Assembly: GCA_021397845.1 (NCBI GenBank)
Contig: JAHSVC010000031.1
Coordinates: forward strand, 2,108,001 to 2,172,000
Source: Areca catechu
Lineage: Eukaryota > Streptophyta > Magnoliopsida > Arecales > Arecaceae
Direction: 5' to 3'
DNA: 64,000 nucleotides
The notes beneath the pieces are model-generated. The model was not told the DNA's origin and did not search any database. It was given only the letters and a program-made list of their open reading frames with translations. Made by a program: the position numbers and the translations under genes. Of this stretch, positions 1-10,583 are shown piece by piece. How positions within the stretch are numbered: the stretch's first letter is position 1; every line of letters begins with the position of its first letter.

Positions 1-929
1 ATAAAATACTTAAGTATATTTGAGTACTAATTGTATGTTAAAAGTGTGTTTAACAGAATAAAGTATACATCAAAGTTAGAATGTGTTGAAAGGTTGAATT
101 GCTTGTTAATCAATTGAAGAAGTCACTTAAGCTAATGGATTTTGAAGTTATATGGACCTTGGAATATAAGAAAGATTTTGAAGGACTCAAATTTTGAATT
201 TGGACAACTTTCAGCATTGTTTCAGCCAAGGATGACACATGGAATTGAAGTGTCGACTCAAGTGTCAACTTATAGAAGCTTGAGCTGATACGCAAAAAAA
301 ATTTTAGCCGTCACACAGAAGTGTCGACTCATGAATCACCAAGTGATGACTCTAGTATCGACTCATGGTCAGCCAAGTGTCGACTCAAGGCCTAAGATCA
401 AAAAGAATATAGAACTTGCTGATTTCAAGAATTTGCTCAAGTGTCGACTCATGAAGATGAAATGTTGACTCACCAGAAGAAGTGTCGATGCACTAGTACA
501 TTCCAAAGAGCTTCAGAACACTTTTTTGAACTAGTGTCGACTCAAGTATCGACTCATGTGTCGACTCATAGACTGAAGTGTTGACACTTGCAGGTCTGAC
601 AGAATAGTAACAGCTAGTATTTTTGAAGCGCAAAACTTTCCCTTTCTATGTCTAATGGATATTTTTTCCTCTTCAATGGCTATAAACTATCTTTTAAGGC
701 TTGGAAATGTATTTAAAGTCCACCAAACACAAGAGGAATGTAATGAATAGTGTTTTATTGAAGAACTAATTAAGCATTCAATAGTTTTGAGTGAGTTGAG
801 CCTCAAGCATTCAAGATCATTCAAGTCTACATCTTCAAGCATTGATTGAGGCTTCAACAACTTGAAGACAAATTTCTCAACAACATTCAAGAGCTTCAAT
901 GAGTTTATTTGCTTTTTGAGAAAGCTTAT
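1..929 (+). mobile_element. Element A (SIRE-like Copia), 5' LTR, first piece
   Basis: This is the U3 and start of R of a plus-strand Copia LTR. Bases from about 10 resemble the B LTR roughly 45 bases in from its start, so the true LTR start lies just outside the window. Bases 190-600 hold many copies of a CAAGTGTCGACTC-like motif, also found in B's LTRs in the same element sense. The LTR is interrupted at 929/930 by B; its last five bases CTTAT recur at 32599 as B's target-site duplication. The LTR continues at 32604-32636, 55748-55768 and 62123-62593. The small ORFs here are not convincing genes. Confidence 0.75.
709..719 (+). promoter_or_regulatory. Possible TATA box of A's LTR
   Basis: TGTATTTAAAG follows the TCGAC-repeat part of the LTR. 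The matching place in B's LTR (minus strand, about 31868-31878) reads TGTATTTATC. Position and conservation are the only support. Confidence 0.35.
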
Positions 930-2532
930 TGTTGCCTAGCATAGCAACCCAAGAGAGGGGGTAAATTGGGTTTTTAAAAATTTAAACAAGTATGTGCTGA
1001 ACTAATGTGTTTGTGAAATAATGTGAATATGCTGAAAGTAATCTAAATGCTGTGCTTTAAAGAATAAGTAGCAAAGCTAGAGAAAGTAAATGAGAAGGCA
1101 AACCACATACACAAACATAAGAAGTTTATAGTGGTTTGGTGTACTCCAAGCACCTACATCCACTTCCAAGCAACCTCTTAGAAATTCCACTATAATCTAC
1201 CAAAGATTATAACCAACTTATTTTCAAGGGCTCATAAGTCAAACCCACATTTGTTTTTCTCACTTAGGCACACGAACAACCTTCCCTCAAGCCTACACTT
1301 GGCTTTAATTCCAATTCATAGCTTGGAAGGGCCTAATCCCTAGTTTCAATAGCCTTGAAACTAGTAACAACAAATAAAACCAAAAGTATAATTTTAAGTG
1401 CAAGAATAAAGCTCTCAAAAGAGCAAGAATAATGTCGATGAAACTCTTCTTGAATGCTTGAGTTGTCTTCTTATTTTGGAAGCTTTCAATGAACATTTTT
1501 GGATAATGATTTGAAGGCTCAACAGCAATAATGAAGGCCTTTTCAGGTGGAACCTCCTTTTTGGCTCACTCTTGTCTTTTCGATAGCTTTTTCAAAAGAT
1601 AGAATTTGTCTCTTGTGTTTCTACTTTCTCTCTTGTGTCTTCAATGTGTTTAGCGAGTGATAAATACGTGAAAATCCTTAAAAATAACCATTTATGACCA
1701 TTGGAGAAGACAAACTAGCCATTTTAGATCGTTTGAACCATTTCTGAACTTTTGAAAATATAGCAATTACTGTTATCAGAATCTATGAGTCAACCTGTGA
1801 GTCGATACTTGGATCCACACTGGATCAACACTAGGTGTAATTCTTGAAATCCAAGGTTCTGCTTCATTTCTGGTCTCAGGCTATGAGTCTACCTGTGAGT
1901 CAACACTTGAACTTATGAGTCGACACTTGAGTCGATACTTGAATCAACACTTGACAAAAAATCCAGGAATGACACTGTTTTGTAGCTTTCTTGTCTCAGG
2001 CCATGAGTCAATCTATGAGTCGACCTATAAGTCAATACTTGGATCGACACTTAGGTCAACACTTCACTGAAGTTCAAAAACCATATTCTGTCCACTTCTA
2101 TTCTCAAGCCTTGAGTCGATCTGTGAGTTGACCAGTAAGTCTACATTTAGGTCGACACTTGGTGTGCCAGCAAAAATTTTGCATGCCAATCTTTAGAGGT
2201 GTCGATACTTGCCTTCACGAGTCGATACTTGAGTCGACATTTGATCTATGCTATTTCCAAATTGTGTGCCAAGCTTCGAAACTCTAAAAATTGTCTAATA
2301 AACTTCCAGTTCTTTTCATAATGACCAAATTGATCAATTTCATGGGTTTGCAAGGTGAGAAAACATCTAAAACTTTGAAATTCATCTTGTATTAATGTTA
2401 ATGAATTTGATACTTTTGTATAGAAGATTTGATGTACCTGTGACCTAGAATTCACGACGCCAATTGAAACATTAGTACAAAACATATACTTGTCATTTTG
2501 TTATTCATCAAAATCAAGGGCCAAAGCTAATA
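930..2532 (-). repeat. 3' LTR of element B
   Basis: This piece aligns along its length with 31137-32598: both begin TGTT(G/C)CCTAGCATAGCAA and both end at the motif CAAGGGCCAAAGC. The last dinucleotide here is TA instead of CA. It carries GAGTCGACACTTG-type repeats at 1780-2250. The left TSD CTTAT is at 925-929. Confidence 0.88.
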
Positions 2533-2546
2533 ATCTTTCCCTTTTT
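2533..2546 (-). promoter_or_regulatory. Polypurine tract of element B
   Basis: The minus strand reads AAAAAGGGAAAGAT directly before the 3' LTR. This is the usual site and composition of the plus-strand DNA primer of LTR retrotransposons and it fixes B's orientation. Confidence 0.8.
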
Positions 2547-3099
2547 GATGATGAAAAAACTTTGAGTATATAAGCATTTGAATTCAAACTTGGCTATTTG
2601 TATTAAGCTCTCAAGTAAGCATAAATTCAAAGTCATTATAAATTGAACAAATTCATCAAACAAACCTCATAATTGTTAGCATATCAAAGTTCATGAAAAT
2701 ATTTAGATGAAGATGTATTAGTTTTCCGGTTCATACAACAATATTTCAAGATTAGTGAGTCAAACATGGTTGAAATTTTCTCCCCCTATCTTAAGTACAA
2801 TGTGAATTCTTGAAAAATTTTGAATTTTTTGCTTATATAATCTCCTTATAACTTATCTTACTCCATCGTTTTGTCATCATTAAAAAAATTAAAAGGATTT
2901 TCTCTCCCTTAATTAGTGCTTTTGTCAAAACAAAATGCTAATAAGACAAAAAGATGAGTAATAACAGGAAACATAACTTTAATATATAGAAAAGTTTCAA
3001 TACAACAACAAAATAGCATAGATTATGGAAAGTACATGAAATACAAATATAGCATCTATGAGGCTACTCCTCATCTGATGGAAACTCTAGACTACAGGT
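2547..3099 (-). other. B internal 3' region, non-coding as seen
   Basis: AT-rich sequence between B's polypurine tract and the C1 insertion. I see no convincing coding region. Its last five bases CAGGT (3095-3099) are the left TSD of C1; B resumes after the right copy at 22783-22787. Confidence 0.6.
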
Positions 3100-5444
3100 T
3101 GTAGGGTTTGATGGCAAGGCGGAAACATAGATTTCAAAATTTTTAATTTTATCTTTGAAATCTTCACCAAACCTTTAACCCAAGATCTCCTTAAAAGAAT
3201 TAAAACATATAAAATGCATATATAAGATTTAATCTCAAAGTAAGATACTAACCTGTATCGCAAAATCCAAACTCTGAATCTCCACCAGGTGCACAAATGT
3301 TCACCCTCCAATGGTGATCCACACAGAAAAAGATGAAGACAACAATTCCTAGTTCTTGGCTCCTATTCTTGAATTCTTTTTCAAGAATTCAATTCTTGGA
3401 CTTTTAGGTTGAAATTTTCTTTCTTGAAAATTCTTTCTTTCTTCTTTCCTCTTCTTGAATTTTCTTCAAGAATTCCTTTCTTGAATCCCTTTTCTTGAAT
3501 TGAATTGGAAGAAAAAAAATTAAGACAGGCAATGTCTTAATTCAAGAAGAAAAGAAGAAGAACAGATCCTTTCCTTTTTCTTTCCTTTACCGTTCAAGAC
3601 CTCTTCTTATTCTTGTTTAGGGTCAGAGTTTTGACAGAGGATACCTCTGTAAGGGAAACAATACCCAACAAGAACAAGGGGAAGGAGTATCCTGGAGAGG
3701 AGGAAAGGGAATTGGATCTCAGAATTATGTTACGTGAAAACCCCCGAGAATCCAACCCTATTTATAGATCTCAGAGGGGTGTCATCTCGAAATACGCAAC
3801 CCTCTGAAACCCCAGGGATCATGATCCTTCATTCCTCATGCATCCCTCAACCAAAAATCATGATTCTCTGATTTAATTTTCATTTTCCGACGAGGAGGAC
3901 TCTTAGAAAAACTTCAGGAAGAATCGCGACTTTTGGAGATGGATTTGCGACCGAAAAGAGACGGATCTTTTCCTTAATTTTTTCTGGCCATCAGATCCAG
4001 ATCCAAGGGCGCCAAACAAGGATCTGAAACACCCATTTTTTCAGATTTTTCTCCGACGTTTTCTTCTCACGTGTTTAAGAGAAGTCCACGCGCGTGGACT
4101 CTCTTTCTTGGCGCCGCGGGTGAGAAATGGGAGGGGGCGGCTTGGAGAGAGGGTCTCAGTGAACTAATTCACTTGGGTTCAGCCATGGGTTAGCCCAATG
4201 TCCTAAAAATTAAATTGGACCTTAATCTGGTTCAATTAGAACCCAATTAAGCCCAATTCGGAACCAAATTCGAATCAGATTCGAATAGAAATTTGGTCTG
4301 CAACACATGCTAGTGTGTTTATCCTGCAACATGATTTAATTCCAAATTAAATCCTTCATCAATTTTCTTTTGTGTGTGACCCATTGGGTTCCACACCTAG
4401 CCAGCAGTAGGTCCGAGTTCTATTCGACTTAATTCGGTTAGATCTCAACCTAGCCGATTTAGGTCGACTCAAACTAGCTCGACTCGGTCAATTAGAATCC
4501 AATTCAAATTAATGATTTGAATTACCATGACTCAATCATATACCTACAAGACAAGATTGACATCTAGCAACGTATCATGTCTGCCGGAAGATGTGAAATT
4601 TTGGTGGAATTACCAAAATACCCTTCAGTGGTGAGTTACCGGGCAATTCAGTCCTTTGATCAACTTGCACCCCGAATATGATTATGAATATGGATACTTG
4701 TCAAATCCAATTTCATATCATCCCTAGCTCAATCTTTATAATGATGATTCATTAATTAACCATTAGAAAATAACTCTAATGTTCATACTTTGATCAAAGG
4801 TTTCCTGAATCCATCATTTGAAATTAGCTGGATGCTATTCCCTCTTACTAGGGCTGATCAATTCCTTGTTGACCTACTCACAACCTCCATATACAATCCA
4901 CCATAACCAGTATCACCTCGTGCATGACTCAGTGTCATGATTGATTGCGAACCAAAGTATGGATTCATATATATGAGGTACTATGGTAGTCTCAGGTCAA
5001 AGGACCACATGCACTACTCCCACTATGAGAATTATCTATTGACAAACAGATAAGGTTCCATTAGATATTCTCAATCTGGATCAATTCAGTGAACTCATTC
5101 TCTAATGAACACTCATATCCTAGTATTAGTGTCAAACACAAGTGACTGTGAGATCAGTCCACCATTACAAAACATATATAGGATGTGCTGGTCTTGCCGG
5201 AAACATTGATCCCCAACTCAATGTCCCATCGACCAGGAATATTTTAGATTAGGGTTTTAAGGCTTTAGGTCTCACTGGTATGATCTCATCATAACCCTAG
5301 AACCATAGCCCTAATCTATGGGGTTCATCATAAAATCGAAAAGACACAGCAAATGATGAAAATAATGCCTTATAAAATGTCAATTCATTGATTTTGGGAT
5401 CAAAATTACAATATTTCAATTGGCTTTCAGGGCACAATCTTTCA
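3100..5444 (-). repeat. 3' LTR of element C1
   Basis: Starts TGTAGGGTTTGATGG and ends CACAATCTTTCA; the 5' LTR has the same ends. Length 2345 bp. It contains a TATA box (3758-3767) and, about 320 bases upstream of it in element sense, the perfect palindrome AGTCCACGCGCGTGGACT near 4083-4100. Confidence 0.9.
3758..3767 (-). promoter_or_regulatory. TATA box in C1 3' LTR
   Basis: The minus strand reads CTATAAATAG, a near-ideal plant TATA box, repeated at the matching place in the other LTR (11242-11251). Confidence 0.65.
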
Positions 5445-7234
5445 ATCTCCACTTGCACTAAAGCCAATCGCCTTTAAATCTTAACCCCATACAATCAAGG
5501 TGGCGATCAAACTCTCGCTGTGATAGAGCCTTAGTGAACGGGTCTGCTACGTTGTTCTTCGTTTCTACCCTTTTAATGCAGACTTCTTGTCTTTCGACAA
5601 TCTCTCGAATGAGATGGAAGCATCTTAGAATGTGCTTTGATTTGTGATGAGCTCTTGGTTCCTTTGCTTGAGCAACAGCCCCCGTAATATCACAGTAAAG
5701 TGATACTGGACCTTCAATCTCAGGAACTACGCCAACTCTGATATGAACTTCTTCATCCAGACAGCTTCCTTGGTAGCTTCACTAACAGCAATGTACTCTG
5801 CCTCAGTTGTTGAGTCAGCTACAGTTTGCTGTTTAGAACTTTTCCAGCTTACAGCTCCATTAAGGGTAAAAATATACCCAGATATAGATTTGCTGTCATC
5901 TGGATCTGATTGAAAACTAGAATCTGAATAAGCTTCTAGTTTAAGATCAGATCCTTCCGTATATTAGAAAAATATCCTTTGTTCTTCTTAAGTACTTAAG
6001 AATATTTTCACAGCCTTCCAATGATCCTCTCCTGGATCAGCCTGAAACTTGCTGGCTATACCTAAGGCATATGCCACATCAGGTCTAGTACATAACATAG
6101 CATACATAATAGACCCTACTGCCGAAGCATAAGGTACCGAATTCATTCTATTTCTTTCTTCAGGTGTCTTAGGAGACATTTCTTAGAAAGATGTATGCCA
6201 TGACCAATAGGTAAGTAACCTCTTTTACTTTCCTCCATGCTAAATCTTTTTAGCACTTGGTCAATGTACCTAGATTGGGATAAACCTAGCATCCTCTTAG
6301 ATCTGTCTCTATAGATCTTGATGCCTAGTATATAAGATGCTTCTCCCAAGTTTCATGGAAAACTGTTTAGATAACCATACCTTGACCGATTGTAACATTG
6401 GGATATCATTCCCAATGAGGAGTATGTCATCTATACAGAACCAAGAAAACTATGGCACTCCCACTAGTCTTCTTGTACACACAAGGTTCATCCTCATTTT
6501 TGATAAAGTCAAATTCTTTAACTGTCTTATCAAATCGGATGTTCCAACTCCTAGATGCTTGCTTTAATCCATAAATAGATTTCTTTAGCCTACATACCTG
6601 ATTAGGTTAGTCTCCAAGACAAAACCTTCTGGCTGTGACATATAAACCTCTTCCTCAAGAAAACCATTGAGGAATGCTTTTTCACATCCATCTGCCAGAT
6701 TTCATAATCATGATATGCTGCTATAGCAAGCATGATCCGAATAGATTTGAGCATGGCAACAGGAGAAAATGTTTCATCATAATATATTCCCTGTTTTTGT
6801 CTGAAACCCTTAGCCACTAATCTGGCTTTATAAGTTTCAACTTGGCCATCTACCCCAATCTTTTTCTTATAGACCCATTTGCATCCAATAGGGTTAACAC
6901 TCCGGTGCATCAACCAAAGTCTAGACTTGGTTGACATACATGGAGTCCATTTCGGATCTCATGGCTTCCAGCCATTGTCTGAGTCACTACTTATGACAGC
7001 ATCCGTATATGTTAGAGGCTCATCATTATCAATGATTCGGGCTTCATTATTTTCAATAATGAACCCATACCTTTCAGGTGCATGTCGCACTCTATCAGAC
7101 TTACGGATAGGAGTGGTGTGTTCAAGTTCTATACTAACTGTGTTATGATTTTGTTGAGATGTATCTACCTGTTGAACTTCTTCAAGTTCAATATTTCTCC
7201 CACTGCCATTTTGTAGGATGAATTCTTTTTCCAC
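5445..7234 (-). pseudogene. C1 pol: reverse transcriptase and RNase H, broken
   Basis: Reading down the minus strand, the linker after integrase (to about 6960) leads into the Copia RT block with the KARLVAKGFRQ and QMDVK motifs (6937-6602). Next come the RT C-terminal part (RYIDQVLKRFSMEESKRG, PYASAVGSIMYAMLCTRPD) and a Copia RNase H (TTEAEYIAVSEA region near 5760-5830). The YVDD catalytic box is destroyed: around 6421-6440 four bases present in C2 are missing. Other frameshifts and stops split the frame into short pieces. The product would have copied element RNA into DNA; this copy cannot. Confidence 0.85.
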
Positions 7235-8500
7235 AAAAATGGCATGCCTACTGACTAAAACCTTTGTTCAGTAGGGTGGTAGAATAGATATCCTATACTA
7301 TCTTTGGGATATCCAACAAATAGACATTTTTCTGCTCTAACATCAAGCTTTTGTCCAAAATTTCTTTTGACATAAGCTGGACATCCCCATATCTTAAGGT
7401 GCTTAAGATGGGTTTCTTTCCCTCCATAACTCATATGGAATGCTAGATACAGATTTGGATGGTACTCTATTCAAAATATTAGCCGCTGTTTCCAAGGCAT
7501 ATCCCCAGAAAGAAACAGGTAAGTTTGTGAAGCACATCATGGACCGTACCATATCTAATAAAGTACGATTTCTCCTTTCAGCAACACCATTTAATTGTGG
7601 TGTGTAAGGAGGAGTCCATTCAGAGATGATTCCCTTTTGTTTAAGGTGATCAAGAAACTCGGTGGATAAGTATTCACCTCCTCTATCTGATCGAAGGATC
7701 TTAATACTTTTCCCCGTTTGTTTCTCTGCCATACTTTGATACTCTAAAAATTTTTCAAAAGCTTCGGACTTATGTTTCATTAGATATACAAATCCGTACC
7801 TTGAAAAATCATCAGTGAATGTGATGAAATATGAGTATCCACCTTGGCCTGAGTTGTCATAGGTCCACATACATCAGTGTGTATGAGTCATAATAACTCT
7901 GTTGTCCTTTCATTATGTCCACTAAATGGAGTCTTGGTCATTTTACCCATGAGACATGATTCACAAGTTCCTAATGATTCATAGTCATAAGGATTAAGGA
8001 ATTTTCCTTGTATAACTTGTTAATCCTCTGCTCACTAATATGTCCAAGATGACAGTGCCAAAGTAAAGTATTGTTTACTTCATCTCTTTTTCATTTATAC
8101 TAACATGTAGTATATTGTCATCAGAAGATAAAGTTAAGAGACCATTGCAAAATATGCCATTAAATATTATTTCATTAGAAAAATTGATTGAGCAGCCACT
8201 GCTCATTACATTCATAATATATCCTTGTTTAAGTAACAAGGGTACATATATGATGTTTCTAATGATTCTAGGCATAAAATAATAATTTTTTACCTCTAAA
8301 ATATTTCCAGAAGGCAGCTTCAACATATAAGTCCCTACAGCTTCTGCTTGGATGGAATCTCCTCCAGCATCGTAGAGCTCAAAGTTGCCTTCCTTCAAAA
8401 CTCTGATGTTATGTAGTCCCTGCAATGATTTACAGATATGATGACCACAAGTAGTATCCAATACCCAAAGTTTGAATTAGAAGAGTCTAATGACAAAATT
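7235..8500 (-). pseudogene. C1 pol: aspartic protease and integrase, broken
   Basis: The protease is at 8461-8075 with active-site text MDTTCGHHICKSLQG; the usual DTA/DTG triad reads DTT here, probably inactive. The GAG-pre-integrase zone follows in a damaged frame near 8075-7870. The integrase core is at 7870-7403: TDDFSRYG (first D), SDRGGEY (second D) and NGVAERRNRTL (E) are all visible, so the DDE triad survives in this stretch of 155 residues. C-terminal integrase and linker follow with frameshifts. Integrase would insert the cDNA; no chromodomain is present, as expected for Copia. Confidence 0.85.
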
Positions 8501-9322
8501 GCATGTATCTATACATACCTTTGGTGCATCACTAGCACCAGGCTTACTTGCAAGGTAAACCTTGCAGTTTCTTTCCAGTGACCCGGCTTGCCACAATGAA
8601 AGCAGGTCATTTGTCCGGAGGCCTTCTTTCCTTTCTTTTTCTTGATACCCCCTTTGGGTTAACCTCCTCTTGGAACCCTATTTGCTATTTTCTTCTTGTT
8701 TACACCATCCACAAGAAGAAGTGGAGACTTATTTTTCTTTAAATGGCTCTCTACTATTTTTAACATATTCAACAGCTCAGGTAAGGAGTGTTAAGTTTGT
8801 TCATATGATAATTAAAACAAACTGTGAAAATGACTCTGGGAGTGACTGCAGGATTAAATCCTGATTCAACTCCCATCCATAACAAAACCTAATTGACCCA
8901 ATCGGGTGATTAGGTCAATAACCTTTAATACATGGTCTTGTACGGATGACCTTCTGTCATCCTTGCACGTAATAACTGCTTAGATATTTCATATCTTGCA
9001 GTTCGACTATGTTCTCCATAAAGTTCTTTTAAATTGAGCAATATGGAGTTTGTGTCCATGCTTCATGTTGCCTCTGTAACTCATTGGTCATAGAGGCAAG
9101 CATTATACACTTGACAGTAAGTGAGTCATTTTGCCATGTGTTATATGTGGTCTTATCCTCTTGCGAGGCATCTTCCCCTAATGGTTCCAAGGTTGGGGTA
9201 TAAAGAATATAAGATTCTTTCTTGGCTGAGTACTATCTTCAGGTTCTCAACCAATCAACATAGTTTGGTCCAGTCAATTTATTTGCATCAAGAATGCTAC
9301 GGAGTGAGAGTGAAGATGCCAT
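8501..9322 (-). pseudogene. C1 gag, broken
   Basis: The start is taken at 9322-9320, giving MASSLSLRSILDANKLTG, a start shared with C2 (19089). A UBN2-type Copia gag follows in several frames. The zinc knuckle near 8570-8615 begins CFHCGKPGHWK but a single-base deletion relative to C2 shifts the frame before the last Cys. Gag would form the virus-like particle and bind genomic RNA. Many frame breaks make a working product impossible. Confidence 0.75.
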
Positions 9323-9490
9323 TTAATCTACATTAACAAACAACATTACATAAGCAAACAATCAATGTTGACAAAACATAATTAAATTAGGACTTTAACA
9401 TAATTATGTCTCCCACTATTTTATCAAGCATCATAACCCTCAATGTGATGATCAAGAAAACCCTAATTGGTTCTCTTAGTGGGGTTGAGA

Positions 9491-9830
9491 TCCTAATTCC
9501 TCATAAAAGACCTTGTGTGTACACAACAAATCTTATAATTTCAAAGGTAGGAAAACTCTTTCCAATTATAATTCATACAATTCTCAACTTATCTTGGCCT
9601 CTAAAATATTAATAGCTTTGTGTGTACACAACAAACTATAATATTTAATTAAGTTAGACCCTTCATTACTATAAGTCATGATATTAATTATAATACCTTG
9701 TGTGTACACAACAAAGTATTATAAAATCATTCCATAAGAATCAAATGTACCAAGCAAAAATTATGTTAGTCACCATAAAGAAAAAAGGCTTGTGTGTACA
9801 CAACAAACCTAATATGGATCATAACATAAT
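9491..9830 (-). repeat. Four hairpins with constant palindromic tip, C1 leader
   Basis: The string CTTGTGTGTACACAACAAA (or one base different) occurs at about 9512, 9616, 9697 and 9789, spaced 81-104 bases. The flanks pair differently each time. Second: AATATTAATAG with CTATAATATT. Third: TTATAATAC with GTATTATAA, nine straight pairs. First: ATAAAAGA with TCTTATA. Fourth: AGG with CCT, partly decayed. The tip itself folds as TTGTG-TGTA-CACAA, and GTGTACAC is self-complementary. Confidence 0.7.
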
Positions 9831-9905
9831 AATGACTTGGCATGAAGGAAGGCCTATGTAGTGAATATTACACTAAGCATATCAATCAATAATTAAGTTA
9901 ATCAT

Positions 9906-10047
9906 ACCGGCCAGGTAAGTGGGAGAGTGGTGGGAGTCCCCCGTTGCTTTCCTTAGACACCAATAAGAATTGGCCAGGTCAGTCAACGGAACCAATTAAA
10001 AACCACGTCCTCTTTACCGATCATGAACACTTTTCCTAGACACCGAA
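9906..10047 (-). promoter_or_regulatory. Shared leader module, C1 copy
   Basis: In element sense: GGTGTCTAGG, about 70 bases, then ACCTGGCCAAT-TCTT-ATTGGTGTCTAAGGA, then a CCTGGCC. An outer stem CCGTTG/CAACGG (9941-9946 with 9984-9989) encloses the CCAAT/ATTGG hairpin. The same layout occurs in C2, E, F and G. Confidence 0.7.
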
Positions 10048-10159
10048 TGATAAACTAATCATATTGATTATTTTTGCTTTTGGTATATGACACTACAACT
10101 TAATATGTTTAAAGAGGGCTTTATTAAAACAAAGCACATTTAGCAAATATGTGCCATAG

Positions 10160-10242
10160 TGTGCCATCATACTAGGACAACCATTTACCACATAATGGAT
10201 CCACCATTATGCCAGGGCAACCTTATTTCAGTATGATGACTA
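10160..10242 (-). repeat. Long two-stem hairpin, C1 leader, copy 1
   Basis: Outer arms GCCATCATACT and AGTATGATGAC (one mismatch) enclose an inner stem CATAATGG/CCATTATG with loop ATCCA. It is repeated about 180 bases further on. Confidence 0.7.
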
Positions 10243-10341
10243 GAAGGCTAAACATATCTCTATGCAAATTAAGTTTAAGTGAAAACCTTAATTAGTGGCA
10301 TACATCAAACATATATGCATAATTAACACAAATATGTGATT

Positions 10342-10427
10342 AGTGTGTCATCATACTAGGACAACCATTTACCACATAATGGATCCACCATTATGCCAGG
10401 GCAACCTTATTTCAGTATGATGACTAG
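10342..10427 (-). repeat. Long two-stem hairpin, C1 leader, copy 2
   Basis: Outer arms GTCATCATACT and AGTATGATGAC pair fully; the inner stem is CATAATGG/CCATTATG. Compared with C2 (GCC/GGC at the arm base) the change to GTC/GAC keeps pairing. Confidence 0.7.
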
Positions 10428-10569
10428 ATCTCTATGCATATCTCTACAACAATTAGGGTTTGAGTGAAAACCCTAATTGGTGACATTACAACAAAATATA
10501 TTACATCTCATGTTACTTATATAAATATGCATCTAAAATTCAGCATATATATTTTAATCTTAATAAGGA

Positions 10570-10582
10570 GGCACTGATACCA
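10570..10582 (-). promoter_or_regulatory. Primer-binding site of C1
   Basis: The minus strand reads TGGTATCAGTGCC one base inside the 5' LTR. It matches the initiator-Met tRNA type PBS (TGGTATCAGAGC) with a mismatch. Confidence 0.75.
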
Positions 10583-10583
10583 C

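Larger units (their letters stand above)
9323..10569 (-). other. C1 untranslated leader (PBS to gag)
   Basis: About 1.25 kb of non-coding leader. In element sense from the PBS it holds two copies of a long hairpin (10427-10342 and 10242-10160), the GGTGTCTAG module (10047-9906) and four tip-conserved hairpins (about 9830-9491). All have equivalents in C2. The rest is AT-rich with no convincing ORF. Confidence 0.7.
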
